Source: Vicia villosa (taxonomy: Eukaryota > Streptophyta > Magnoliopsida > Fabales > Fabaceae). Taken from it: a stretch of 64,000 bases of DNA. The notes beneath the pieces were generated by a model, which searched no databases, was not told the DNA's origin, and saw nothing but the letters and a program-made list of their open reading frames with translations. A program made the translations under genes and the position numbers. Each line of letters opens with the position of its first letter. The first letter of the stretch is position 1. This document shows, in pieces, positions 23,242 through 37,893 of this stretch. The stretch covers positions 44,718,535 to 44,782,534 of the forward strand of contig NC_081182.1 of the NCBI RefSeq assembly GCF_029867415.1, written 5' to 3'.

Positions 23242-25795
23242 ATGGGTTCTCTGGCCTGTTGTCCGTCGCTCGATGATGGTACGGCGGTGTTATCGCTGAA
23301 TTCCTTACCGTTAGGGTTCCGATTCAGACCTACTGATGAGGAGCTTATCGATTACTATCTACGTTCGAAGATCAACGGAAATGGTGATGAGGTTTGGGTT
23401 ATCCGAGAAATTGATGTCTGCAAATGGGAACCCTGGGATATGCCTGGTATTTTTCTTTTCTTTTTTACACTCATAGTCTTCTCTTGATTTGGTAAAGTTG
23501 AATTATCTTCTTTTTAGCTTATTTTCATAAGCTCTTATTTAGACCTTATAAAAACAACTTATAGATTATATGTGAATAATTTGACTTTATTTTGTAGGAA
23601 TAGCTTATACATAAGCACTTATATGATATGCACTTATACTATTAGCTTTTAATGATTTGAGTAACAAATAGATGTGTTCAATTGTTTTTTTTTTTGGCTG
23701 ATTTTTTTATCTGTTGGTGTATGTTGTAGATTTGTCAGTGATACGAAACAAGGATCCAGAGTGGTTCTTCTTCTGTCCACAGGATCGAAAGTATCCTAAT
23801 GGACATAGATTGAACAGAGCAACAACTCATGGATATTGGAAGGCAACCGGCAAGGATCGGAGAATCAAGTCTGGAACCCTCTTGATTGGAATGAAGAAGA
23901 CTTTAGTTTTCTATAGCGGCCGTGCACCTAAAGGAAAGAGGACTAATTGGGTTATGCATGAGTATCGTCCCACCTTGCAGGAGCTTGATGGTACCAACCC
24001 AGGGCAGGTTCGTTCTATTCTCTTATTTTTACAGCTAGCTAAAGGATTAGTGTATGAATACTATGAATATGATAACGATTACTAATTGATTTTTTTTACT
24101 TGTATCAGAGTCCATATGTTCTCTGTCGATTGTTTAAGAAAAACGATGAGAGCATTGAAGTATCGAACTGTGGTGAAGTGGAGCAGACTAATTCAGCTCC
24201 TATTGCTGCCAATTACTCTCCAGAAGAAATACAATCTGATCCAGCTCCTATTACGGCATCCACATCACTGATCACAGAGGACGATATGCAGCTGGCTGTT
24301 ATCCCCGATATCTCTGGTGAAACAGTATCCAAGGCTAAAACCTCAGTTGATTGCTATAGTGATGGATATGTCCAAAATCAGTTTGAAAAACTAGCTGCAG
24401 AGGTTAGATTGATTAACTGAGCTATAATATATTATCACTACTTATAGTTATATGTTTATGTTCAAATTTATCAACTCACCTATCTTAAAATTGAGGGTTG
24501 GAGCAACTTAACATATAATAACATTTATAGAGCTGAGCCAATTTATTATGTGTATGGGTTTCTTTCTTTCACTATTCTCATTCCCCTGATTTTATACTTG
24601 AATTTCTTGCAGGAAGATCATGCGTTGAACTTTGACATATATTATAACCCGAAAGATGGTCTATTATTAGATGACAGGTTATTCTCCCCAGTTTTGGCAC
24701 ACATGCCACCTGAATTTGATTATCAAGCCAACAGTGAATCAGACGGTCAATGTGGGTTTCAATACGGTACCAATGAATTAAATATTTCAGACTTTTTAGA
24801 TTCAAATCTTAATTGGGATCAAGTTCCATGTGAGGAGTCTAGTAGTTACCCGCAGAATTTCCCCCCCTTGTTAAATGTTAAGGACAATGGTTCAGGAAGT
24901 GACTCAGACGCAGAAGTTGCCAATATGATAACTGTAAGTAACAGCTTCAACACTATTTACTGTTCTGCCAATGCGAGCAGGTTTTGCCATGATAATTAAA
25001 CATGATTTTGTGGTGTCTCCCTTATAAGTTATAATGTAAAGTTTATTTTATGTTTGGTTATAGTGTACGCAAGCTGCTTATCCTCACGAGGTAATAGACA
25101 GAAGGATTCCTTTTGCGACAACACCATCGTTTTGCCGCACCTTTGACTATAATGGTGATGATCAGAAGAGCAATGTTGTATTATTACAAAACAATTTCCA
25201 GACAAGTTTTCCATCCGATGTTAATTCTGGTGAAGTGTACAACATCAATGCTTATGATCAACCAAGAAACTATAATAATACATTTATAAGTGGTGAAAGT
25301 GGAATCATCATAAGGGCCCGACCAGCACGAGAGGAACAATTTAAGCCAAATTTGGATCAAGGTAATGCTGAAAGGAGAATTCGTTTGGCAAATGCGGGAC
25401 GTGGCTCAAGCAGGAGTAGTACACAAGAGAAGCGTAGTTCAAAACCAATCATTGCAGTGGTAGGAAAAAGTTTTTTCATATTTTGCTTGCATGGTGACTA
25501 AGAGGTTGTCTCTGCATGTGTTGTAAGGTTTGTTTCTATTTTGCAGGAGAAGAAAGCTGCAGAAAATCATGCTGCTGATGATGAAAGTTCTACGGGAACT
25601 AATCACACGTATAAAAAGAGGAAGGCATCCAAGTCAGTTATCACTAGAAAGATTTCTTTATTGCTAGGAAGGGCGCCTGTCAGATTGAAGACTTCCTCCA
25701 ACTGCGCCTTGTGGTCTTCCGTTTTTGTAGTTTCTGTGTCTGTACTGGTTTCGTTAGTTGCTTTTACTAACATATGGGGATGTATTAAATTTTAG
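23242..25795 (+). CDS. membrane-tethered NAC transcription factor (NTL type)
   Basis: Six exons: 23242-23446, 23730-24007, 24109-24402, 24613-24933, 25064-25459, 25547-25795; 580 residues. The NAC domain occupies roughly residues 22-170 in the usual order: [19 protein letters not shown] (A), the CKWEPWDMP region (B), [19 protein letters not shown] (C), [16 protein letters not shown] (D, DNA contact) and the YVLCRLFKK end (E). A long acidic Asn/Ser-rich region follows, presumably the activation domain. The last 30 residues contain one hydrophobic span ([18 protein letters not shown]) preceded by basic residues, the hallmark of NTL factors anchored in ER or plasma membrane and freed by proteolysis. 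Closest known group: ANAC014/ANAC062/ANAC091 class; I cannot assign the ortholog. Introns 1 and 2 fall at positions usual for NAC genes. Confidence 0.93.
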
Positions 25796-27007
25796 ACTGC
25801 TTGCAGATCATTCCTTTGTAATTTGTCTCCGTTTCTTTTTTGGACCAGTTGAGGGGAGGCATGTAGGGTTTATAACTTTCTTAGGTTCGTTGATAACATT
25901 ATATATGCGTGTGTGCATATATATATATAGTTGGTGTATAATATGTTATCGCCCACTATCACTCAGTTGGCTAGTGTGTAGACTCTGTTATTGTATATTA
26001 AGCTTAAACAGTTTCTTCATTCTAAATTCTCTTCCATCTTCACCTTTTAAATTTCTGATACAATGGATGGATAAAAATTGCAATTCGAAATATAGCATCG
26101 ACAAGCAATGTGAATTTCCAATCATCTGATGTCCATTAAAACTAAAAACTTGGATGATGATTGAAAATTTACATAAAGATGTCAAATCCGCCTAAATAAT
26201 GAACATTCAAATGCAATGTAGGTATAACCCAATCTTCCAGCTATGAAAAACATATGATAATCTATGAAGCACGGACATGCCATGGGACACAGAAACATAT
26301 GATAATCTATGAAGCACGGACATGACATGGGACACTGAGACAGACACCGGACATAACACTTACACGTCACACGTCGACATTATTAATTATTTGTAAAAGT
26401 GATTATACTAAAGATACTAATAATTTGTAAAAATGATTATACTAAAGAGTTGGACATTGACATACTAATAATTTGTAAAAGTGATTATATTAAATTTAAT
26501 TGTACAACACCGACTTGGACATTGACATGCTTATACTAATAATTTTACAAGACCAATGCGGACACTAACTAATAATTTGTAAAAGTGATTATAGTACCGA
26601 TGCATGACACTTTTTTTAATGTCCATTTTAGAACCTACCATGTCCATGGTGGAACACAAATTCTGTTTTTCCTTCTTACATCAAAGTATCTAACCTTCTA
26701 TAGTATACAGTCTTGGATGCTACATATAACAAACTAACGAAAATTACAACTCAACAAAAATAAAAACAACATTGCACCAAACCAAAATAACTACCAGTAA
26801 CTCCTTAGAATCACCAATACTATTTGAGCCTGCACGTGTGGTTAAATATTTTGCTCAAACTAGTTATCATTTGTGTTAAAATTTAAAATATCTTTGTCGG
26901 TATCATCTGATATATTTCATTGTAAAAAAAAAAAACAAGAATCCATGGTAAACTAGGGTCAACGAGTGGCTTAGAAGTTTGAGTGTTGGGAGAAGAGACA
27001 ACAATTG
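25796..27007. other. intergenic DNA with short direct repeats
   Basis: The 3' flank of the NAC gene, then non-coding DNA. A 43-bp block with GAAGCACGGACATG and CATGGGACAC is duplicated at about 26248-26293 and 26291-26336. ATTTGTAAAARTGATTATA recurs near 26390, 26423, 26470 and 26575. This looks like a decayed non-autonomous repeat. The last 120 bp lead into the hydrolase gene. Confidence 0.45.
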
Positions 27008-30000
27008 ATGGCAGCCATTCATGTTCTTGTTGTGTTTCTGTCGTGCATTTCAACTGTGGTGAGATGTGAGGGTGATGAAGATGACGCTTATGCTCAAGAG
27101 ATTCTAAATTCAGCCCAAAAGGAAAAGGATTGGTTGGTTTCAGTGAGAAGGAAGATTCATCAACACCCAGAATTGGCTTTCCAAGAACACAACACAAGTG
27201 CTCTTATCCGCAGTGAACTTGACAAACTTGGCATACCTTATACATACCCAGTAGCCAAAACTGGTGTAGTTGCACAAATTGGTTCTGGTTCTTCTCCGAT
27301 CATCGCTATTCGTGCTGATATAGATGCACTCCCCTTGCAGGTTACCCCAATTTAGCTTTATAGCGCGTGTTTGGTTCTAATAAGTGAATATTTGATTTGA
27401 TGTTGGTGATGCTTGCTTAGGAGCTTGTTGAGTGGGAGTACAAGAGCAAGATTGATGGCAGAATGCATGCTTGTGGACATGACGCTCATGCCACTATGCT
27501 ACTTGGGGCTGCAAAGTTGCTTAATCAGCGCAGAGATAAGCTTAAGGTTCTTTTCAAATTATCTGCTTTTACTCTTCTTTTATGTTTTTGTTTTCAATTA
27601 TTAGGTCAAACTTTGGATTCTTAGAACTTGGTTTTATCACTAGACTTTCCCTTTAGGACCTTAATTTTCAGAGCTTTTTGGTATTCTCTACTTGTTTCAT
27701 GTTCTACAGCTTATTGATCAATAAATAACCTTTTTGTGTGTTTTCCTGAATATTGCCCAAAAGCTGAATTGGCTAACTATGGAGTTACTATGTTTGATTT
27801 TTCTCTAAATTAGTTAACTTTAACTCTGGGGTTAATTAGTTAATATGTTCGGTTTTCCTTTCTTGAGTTGCTATTTCTTTGGAGAAGGTGAATGATAGAG
27901 TGTTTAGAGAGATTTTGTAAAAAACCTTAGAGAAAAAAGGGGTTAGCATTGCATATTGCATATATTCGAGCTATTCAAGATATATATGAAGGGTTTTCCC
28001 ATTACACAAGGTGGAAAGCCAGACGGTTTTCCCATTACAATAGGTTTGCATCAAGGTTCAACCCTAAACCCCTATTTTTTTACGTTAATTTTGGATGTAC
28101 TCACATTCAAGAGCAAGTACCGAGATGCATGCTTTCTGCAGAAGGTATAGTCCTACTTGAAGAGTTGAATAAGGATTTAAATGAGAGGTTGGAGACGAGC
28201 TTTAGAAACGCATGTCTTTTGCCTAAGTATAACTGCATAAGTAAGACAGAGTATATGAAATGTCAGTTCAAAAATAGAAGCGTTTCTAACCTAGAGGTGA
28301 AAGTGGGAGACCATATAATCCACAAGTCACGCGGTTTAATTATTCTGGGTCCATAATACAAAATCATGGAGAAATAGAAGGGAATGTAAACTATCGAATG
28401 CAAATTGGATGACTGAAATGGAGGAGGATTGCAGGGGTTTTATGTGACACAAAGGTACTGCTAAGGCAGAAGAGAAAATTTTATTGGACTGTGGTAAACA
28501 ATGCAATGTTGTATGGGACATAATATTTGGCTGTTAAGAATCAACACGAGAATAAAGTGTAGCTGAGATGAGGATATTGCGTTGGATGTATGGTAAAACT
28601 AGAAAGAATAAGATCAGAAATGACAATGTTAGAGAGGGTGTTGGGGGTAACACCTATAGTAGAAAAGATGGTGAAAAATAGACTCGGGTGATTTGAGCAT
28701 GTAGAGTGATGACCTGTAGGTACTGTGGTAAGAAGAGTAAATCAAATAGAAAGAAGTTAAACAATTAGAGGTAGAAGAAGACTTTGAAAATTAGTTATTA
28801 AGAAAGATCTCGAGATTAACGATTTAGATAGAAGTATGGTCTTGAATAAAACATTATGGCGAAAGTTAATCCATATAGCCAACCCCACTAGTGGGATAAG
28901 GCTTGACTGTTGTAAGTAAGTTAACAAACTATTTGTTTGGGTTTTCTCTAACTATGCTAATTACCTCATCATAATTTCATAAAAAGTTAGTGATATTTGA
29001 ACTGCATCCATTGTAAAAAGTTCAGATAAAGTAGATTTGCATAAGTCCAAAGTGTATTAACCAACAATGTCCCAACCAAATCCAACTCACTAATTGTTCA
29101 GCTCTTTGTTCCTTTAGGATAAAATAAATCACTTAAATATAGATATTACTATTTTAACAATTGAATTATCTTTTGCCTAGTGTCAAATCACAGGTTCCGA
29201 AAGATGCAAGTAGATGTTTTCTTCTATTAAGGTGTTTGATGTTCTGATTCTAACACTTGCATAACTCCTCAAAAGTTAAATATGTTGTTTGAAGATTGAC
29301 CCATACTCTTTGCTATTGATATTAAAGGGAACTGTGAGGCTTATTTTCCAACCTGCTGAAGAGGGAGCTAAAGGTGCCTCACAAATGATAAAAGAAGGAG
29401 TTCTTCAAGACGTCGAAGCAATTTTTGCTCTTCATATTGATGCTATGACATCTACTGGAGCCATAGCATCGATTGCAGGACCTTTTACAGCTGCTGGATG
29501 TATCTTTGAGGCAAAAATTGTAGGAGTAGGTGGTCACGCTGCACTCCCGCACATGACTGTAGATCCAGTGCTGGCTACATCATTTGCAATATTGGCCCTG
29601 CAACAGCTTGTCTCAAGGGAAATTGATCCTCTTCACAGTCAAGTATGTGTCACTCTGATCTTGACTTTCACTAACTGCGATTTATCCATTTAATTATCGA
29701 TTTAACTATGCCAAAATTGATGTCATGGTGATATCTGACCATCATGATATATTGGCCTTAGGTGCTGTCTATTACGTATGTCAAAGGAGAGAACGCGTTA
29801 AACGTGATCCCATCCTATGTGAAGTTTGGAGGTACTCTAAGGAGCCAGACAACTGAAAGCATGTACCACTTCAGACAGAGATTAAAAGAGGTATAGTAAA
29901 CTTTAGTTGTTCTGTTCTACTGTCTAAATTTTAGTGCTTCTTTTTGTGCGTTCATGCGTTTTCATCTATGGTAACAGAAGGTTGAATAGTAAACTTAATG

Positions 30001-30424
30001 CTTATGTACATCTGTTCCATGTATTTTAATAGCGGATATTGTTGAATAATTACAGGTTATTGAAGGACAAGCAAGTGTACATCGATGTAAAGCATATGTT
30101 GCTTTCATGGAAAAAGACCACACGCCATATCCTGCTGTTGTCAACGACAAAGACTTACATCGACATGTCGATAGAGTTGGCCGACTTCTGCTTGGTCCAG
30201 ACAATGTCCATGAAGCAAAGAAGGTGATGGCAGGTGAAGATTTTGCGTTTTATCAAGAAGTGATTCCTGGAACATTGTTTTCCATTGGAATCAGAAATGA
30301 GAAAGTAGGATCAGTTCACTCTCCACACTCTCCATTTTTCTTTCTCGATGAGGAAGTTCTTTCAATTGGAGCAGCTCTGCACACCGCTGTCGCTGAGTTG
30401 TATTTAAGTGAGCATAGTATTTAA
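27008..30424 (+). CDS. IAA-amino acid amidohydrolase, ILR1-like (M20 family)
   Basis: Five exons: 27008-27340, 27421-27546, 29328-29642, 29762-29890, 30056-30424; 423 residues. The family cleaves auxin-amino acid (and jasmonate-amino acid) conjugates, releasing free hormone, usually in the ER. An N-terminal hydrophobic segment (about residues 2-20) fits a signal peptide. Metal-binding and catalytic signatures are complete: HACGHDAH (C129, H131), QPAEEGAKG (E164/E165), H189, GGHAALPH (H223) and a late HSPHSP (about residue 389). The ATG at 27008 follows a TTG. No KDEL/HDEL is present (ends SEHSI). Intron 2 is 1.78 kb and carries a dead LINE in the same direction; the splice sites themselves look normal. 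Which conjugate is preferred cannot be told from sequence. Confidence 0.93.
27885..28920 (+). pseudogene. LINE (RTE-like) reverse transcriptase fragment in intron 2 of the hydrolase gene
   Basis: Pieces of non-LTR reverse transcriptase can be followed through several frames: [17 protein letters not shown] (about 27937), [36 protein letters not shown] (28295) and a C-terminal IVEKMVKN...WRKLIH (about 28655-28880). It has many frameshifts, stops and deletions, so it is inactive. Neither a 5' end nor a poly(A) tail is evident. Confidence 0.8.
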
Positions 30425-31085
30425 TAAAATCCTTTTTATCGTTACCGATATATCATGTATGCACTTAAGATTCTGTATATACAAGGAAAGTGTATTTTCT
30501 CCGCATACGACAGGGATTGGTAGATTACTTATTCTGCAAGAATAGTTGAAACGATACTACTACTGGCTAAAGTGTAATTCAATAATATAGAAGTCAGAAG
30601 AATCTATTTTACTGATAAAAAACACTCACAGCAACATTTTACATGGTGCACACTACAAATAGGAAAAGGAAAACTCAAGAATATTGCATGGTTTGCATAT
30701 ATCGACAGAAAACTGATGTCTATAGTTCCGTGGTGGCCATTATCTCTTTAGAATTGAAAGTTGAAAGTGTCCTTCAGCCAGATCCTATGAATAATTTTGC
30801 TTAGCTTTCTAACTTAAAGTAAATAATAGAATGGACACATGGAATCTAGTGGTTGTTTCTTAAGCTTAATAATATGTGAGTGTCTCCCAACAAAGCAATG
30901 CCCACATGACAGTGTGACACTGATGAGCAAATGGTTGTAAGCCAGGAGTTTTAATAATAATACTTGTTATGTTCCATGATAAATGTCATATTTAAAAAAA
31001 TTTCAAAATAAATGTTATTTTCAATGTAATATTAATATATTATGTTCATCTCTTCTTTTTCATTGGAAAACCAAAAATGTTTGGT
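30425..31085. other. 3' flank of the hydrolase gene, no other gene
   Basis: AT-rich DNA with no open frame or repeat terminus that I can support. Confidence 0.5.
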
Positions 31086-31560
31086 GAAATAGTGGAGTAG
31101 ATTCTTGATGCGGCCGAGCAGGTCTTCGGTGGAGCGGCGCAGGATGAATTTGCTAGGTTAGTACTCTAACGCACAAGTCAGTAAAAGAATGAAGAGTAAA
31201 TGTGAGTTATCGTTTAGAGAGTACCTCAAGTCTTACGTGAGATGCCTCATATATGAGGGACAATTATGGACGTCCCTTGCTTCTCAATGTGGAATGCAGG
31301 AGGCCATCCGATGATATCTAACAGTAGACACTAGTCCATAGCATGGATCTAATGAGACTTCAGAGCAGTGTTGCATTGTACCTTCATCGCCTTGGTGGAA
31401 TTATCTAACGGTAGGCAGCAGTCCATGGCGTAGATCTAATGAGACTTTAGAGCAATGTTGCACTGTACCTTCAACGCCTTGGTGAAATTACTTTGAACTG
31501 ATGACTAGACCTCCTCTTTTTGGGCTTGTGGCCGGCCCAACATATCTTCCAAATTATTTT
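31086..31560. repeat. GC-richer LTR-like island with internal duplication
   Basis: A block with GCGGCCGAG and GTGGAGCGGCGCAGG stands out from its AT-rich surroundings. GTAGRCASYAGTCCAT...CATTGTACCTTCATCGCCTTGGT and its near copy (about 31324-31404 and 31411-31491) form an imperfect tandem duplication of roughly 90 bp. The pattern TTAGTACTCTAACGCACAAGTCAG and GGGCTTGTGGCCGGCCCAA resembles plant LTR sequence and the island at 21240-21895. Confidence 0.4.
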
Positions 31561-32688
31561 ATTCAATTTTATGAGACTTTTTTTTACATATTCTATTCAT
31601 AACCAACTTGAGGCTTGAGAATTTCTCAACACTTAACAAGAAAATGCAACAGTTATAGTTGGAAGAAAAGTATAATTCATCATACATCACATTTTGTACC
31701 GAGAAATTGGTAATACATGGTTGAGTATGATTGCATTCCAAATGCAACTGTCCAAATTCTTTTTTACCAAACCAAACTAACAAAAAAAAGGACCACACAC
31801 GCATATAGGATCAGTTAATAAGTTATCTTTTCCATCTTAAAAGCAACCCCATTTTACCCTCACATTTTACATGATGGTTGAGTCACCTCCACGTCAGGTG
31901 TACTAGAATGCATTAAACAACTCAAAAAGCTTTTCAAAACTGTTGACAACAATCAGTTACAGTTTAGACAGAATCAAATTACAGGTCCTGGTTTTGGCTT
32001 TCATATATGACTGAATAAGAAATTTACCAAACCAAACCCATCACACTAGTTAGCATACAATGGAGGAATAGTTCATAGATAGGTAAAAGCATTCTCACAA
32101 AGATGTCCACATCAAAGATCCCCCACATATACCTTTTTTGTTGGACAAAAATCAAAGATCCATACCTAAGTAGTAAGGTAATCCACAAAACTACATAGTT
32201 GTCCAGGTTGTCATAATAAAAATAACTACACTTTACACACATGCCATGCATGTGTGACTCAATGACACCTCACCACTTTGTCATGAAAAATCTACTCAAG
32301 TCGGTGGATAATGACACTATTATCATTTTCAAACCTCTCTTTAATTTCCTCTCTCTTCTCTTACATGACCTTTCTAGCATTTACATCCCTCTCTTTGTCT
32401 ATAAATCTAGTAACCATGCTTCTATTGTTTCCCTCCTTTCTTCCTTCAACCTTAAAGTTTGAAAAGGATTCCAAAAGATATATTAAACTAAGAGTTTCTT
32501 AGTAACACAACATGTGTTGTGCAATAACAATTTAGCTTTATATGCTAATCAACCACACTCCTACAAACACTTTCCTTGTGACATAACTGCCTTCTCTATA
32601 TACTTGTTTACTAGCTTTCTTCATCTTGTATGCTTAGGCCTCTTTTCTCCTCAAATAACTTAGAATACTAGTTTGATTCATATAGAAA
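31561..32688. promoter_or_regulatory. intergenic and promoter region of the HIPP gene
   Basis: AT-rich DNA without genes. A CTCTATATACTTG TATA-type box lies about 95 bp upstream of the ATG (near 32594). CATGCATG (RY-type word) occurs near 32246. Short open frames on both strands have no domain. Confidence 0.35.
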
Positions 32689-34069
32689 ATGGGCGAGGAA
32701 GTGAAACAGGTAAGCCTTAATTTTTGCTTGCATATTATTGAGGTAATACAGCAGACTATAATTTTTCTTCTTTGATTTGGGTAGGAACCACCCAAAGAAG
32801 AGTCGAAGCCAGAGGAAACTCCGGTAGAAGAGAAGAAAGAAGAGCAACCGGAGGAGGAAAAAGAGCCTAAACCACCACCTCCATGTGTGTTGTTTGTAGA
32901 CTTGCATTGTATGGGATGTGCAAAGAAAATTGAGAAATATATTATGAAAATGAGAGGTTCTTATTTTCATAATCCATCTTGTTGCTTTTGATTACTTAAT
33001 TAATCCACATGTCATGCATGAGAGTCATTTTCATTTGTGTTTATGATCTAACAGGAGTTGAGGGAGTGGTGATTGATATGGCTAAAAATGAAGTATTGAT
33101 AAAGGGAATAGTGGAGCCTCAAGCAATCTGCAATATTATAACAAAGAAAACAAAGAGAATGTCCAAAGTTATTTCTCCATTGCCTGAAGCAGAAGGAGAA
33201 CCTATACCAGAAGTTGTTACTTCTCAGGTATCACTTCTGATTTCAAACATAAAAGATAAATTAGTTCTAATCTAGATAGTTAAAGAATAATTAATTAACT
33301 GGTTTTCTGTTCCAGGTTAGTGAACCGGTTACTGTGGAACTTAATATTAAAATGCACTGTGAGGCCTGTGCTGAGCAGCTCAAGGGAAAGATACTCAAAA
33401 TGAGAGGTAACACTTATCTCCTTATTTTAGCACAATTTGTTAAGAGTCTCACGTCACACAGTATATGGCCTAGACAAATATGACATGAACGTGTATTTAT
33501 AAGTGGGGCAATCTCCGCCCTATAAGGCGGTTTAGTAGGATGAGTTAGGCCAATCACATGGTATTAGAGTCTGGTATCTGCTATCAGACCATCCACCATT
33601 TGTTTTCACGCTCCAGATGTTTAGTTATGCATTTGATGTTAAGAATGTGTATTTGTTATTGTTAATCAATGTAGGAGTCCAAAAAGTAGAGACAGATCTT
33701 AGCACAGGGAAGGTTACCGTGACAGGAACCATGGATCCAAACAACTTAGTGGATTATGTCTATAGACGAACCAAAAAGCAAGCCAAAATAGTTCCACAGC
33801 CAGAACCAGAACCAGAACCAGAAAAGAAAGAAGAAGAGAAACCAGCTGAAGCAGAAGAAGCTAAACCAGAAGAAAAGAAAGAAGAGGCTAGTGAAGAAGA
33901 TAACAAGAATGAAAGTAAAGAAGTAGATAACGGAGTTGATGATGAGGAAGGGATCATGAAGAGGATGATGTACCATAACTATTACCAACCATACTATATG
34001 GTTGAACGAATGCCACCACCGCCTCAACTATTCAGTGATGAAAATCCAAATGCATGTTGCATTTCATAA
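32689..34069 (+). CDS. heavy-metal-associated isoprenylated plant protein (HIPP), two HMA domains
   Basis: Five exons: 32689-32709, 32785-32956, 33055-33227, 33316-33406, 33675-34069; 283 residues. Two HMA (ferredoxin-like metal-binding) domains are seen: LHCMGCAKKI with C49/C52 and MHCEACAEQL with C137/C140, each followed by MR-GV..V and a T-G.(M/V)(D/E)P segment. Both HMA domains are split by an intron at the same place (MR/G, phase 1), a sign of domain duplication. Glu/Lys/Pro-rich linkers flank them (residues 8-40 and about 185-245). The C-terminus CCIS is a CaaX box for farnesylation, so membrane or nuclear-envelope association is expected. The family binds Cu/Zn/Cd and acts in metal homeostasis and stress or pathogen responses. 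Antisense open frames over the Glu/Lys-rich part are shadows. Confidence 0.92.
33445..33590 (+). mobile_element. TRIM/LTR-like fragment in HIPP intron 4
   Basis: The sequence TATAAGTGGGGCAATCTCCGCCCTATAAGGCGG...GAGTTAGGCC is a familiar legume small-LTR (TRIM-type) phrase. It is followed by TGGTATTAGAGT (33559-33570), close to the Met-tRNA primer site of such elements. Borders are approximate and no target duplication was found. Confidence 0.5.
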
Positions 34070-35097
34070 AAATTCATCACGTTCACATTATCAAATATGA
34101 AACTAGTTATTATTTATGATATATCGTTCAGTCTTTTTATGTATGTACGATATATTACTACATATTAAAATTGTTTGGACACTTGTTGATTAATGAATTT
34201 GATGTTTAGTACATTGTTTTTATAGTCTATAAATTGAGGATGGTTATTATATGTGTAAATCAAATGCATGGCATAATATAAAGAGGAGAAAAACAAAAAG
34301 TAAAGAGAGAAAAGAGGCTACTTGAGTATTATTGAACAAATAGACATATTCATGGAAGGAAATCAGGTGGGTGGGTCTGAGTTGCACATGGTGATGGGGT
34401 CCATAGAATGAAGTCTGATTCATCTGATTCTGATGTAGGCTAATAACAAGTCATGGTGACACACCAAATTCACCTTGTCAGATTGAGCCAATCTTATAAT
34501 GTTTGCAGGTTTTCTGACACTAAAAAGTTAGAATTTTTAAATTCATAATTTCTTTAAACCGTTTAAGTTTAAGACAATTAAATTTATATTTTGATTTTGA
34601 GAAGATTGATGTAGTTTAAAAAAAGGTAATGAATCTGATTTTGATGGTAAATTTCAGAGTATTGTTTAAGGTTTGCTTATGTGGAATACTTGTAAACATT
34701 TTAACGTCAAAGTTAATGACGGTTGAAAGTAGTAGGTATTTAGACTTAGAATAACATATATCTAGATGAAGTTTTTATTATGGCTTAATAATTGGATTCT
34801 AAAGTTTAGGTCAGTACAGCCTTCTCTTTGAAGATATCTGCCTCATAAGGCAAATGCTCTTAGATTTTTTAGTCTTTGATCTGACAATCTTGACTGCTTT
34901 GTGGAACATTTATGCCTTTCAATTTTTGGACGACTCACATGTCCTTTACAAAGTGGGTGTTGGCCCAGACCACAGTAGTAGTCTCTAAAGTCTGATCTGA
35001 CTTAGCTAAAATAACACTTGTAGTCCAAGTTATCTTCCTAACGCGTGTCAGACTATTGGGTTTGGGCTCATTTCTTACGTGGAGAAAGACCTAAATA
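34070..35097. other. intergenic DNA, no gene
   Basis: The 3' flank of the HIPP gene and AT-rich DNA with no supportable feature. Confidence 0.5.
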
Positions 35098-37450
<2,353 letters not shown>

Positions 37451-37639
37451 AAATTGGAGGTATGTCAAATTTGTTTGCCTAACTAGAGTTGCTTTTTTTG
37501 GGGAAAAGAACAGGATTCACCACATAGTGAATTATTCAAATATTCAGGCGTATTATGTTGATGATTAATAAAGTAGGAATTATATATGTTCGATTAGTCA
37601 GAAAGTAAAGAACATCATTATCACAATTAAAATTTCTAC

Positions 37640-37893
37640 TTTCTTCACTTTCATGATACCTCGTAGCCGATGGAAGAAAGATTACAAATCTCTGTGAATT
37701 CTTCAAGACTTAGCCGAATTGCATGTTTCTTTACTTTGGAACTGAGAGTTCCATCTGTATATTTGAGGTTGGCATTGAATATTCGCACTAAGAGGATAAA
37801 TATTTCTTGGGTTACTTCAAGGACGAAGTTATTCAAACCGGCCTCCGTGAAAGCTTGAACAAAATTACAATCTTTAAAGGTTTGCACATCCAA
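37640..37893 (-). pseudogene. fragment of a plant retroelement-associated protein
   Basis: The minus-strand frame reads ...IFNANLKYTDGTLSSKVKKHAIRLSLEEF(A/T)EICNLSS..., resembling a domain often labelled putative plant transposon protein near gypsy-type elements. It starts without context and ends in a stop soon after. The identification is from recall only. Confidence 0.4.

Noticed and set aside
33746..34027. Antisense frames over the HIPP last exon (Phe/Trp-rich or Ser-rich)
   Set aside because: Shadows of the Glu/Lys-rich sense coding sequence.
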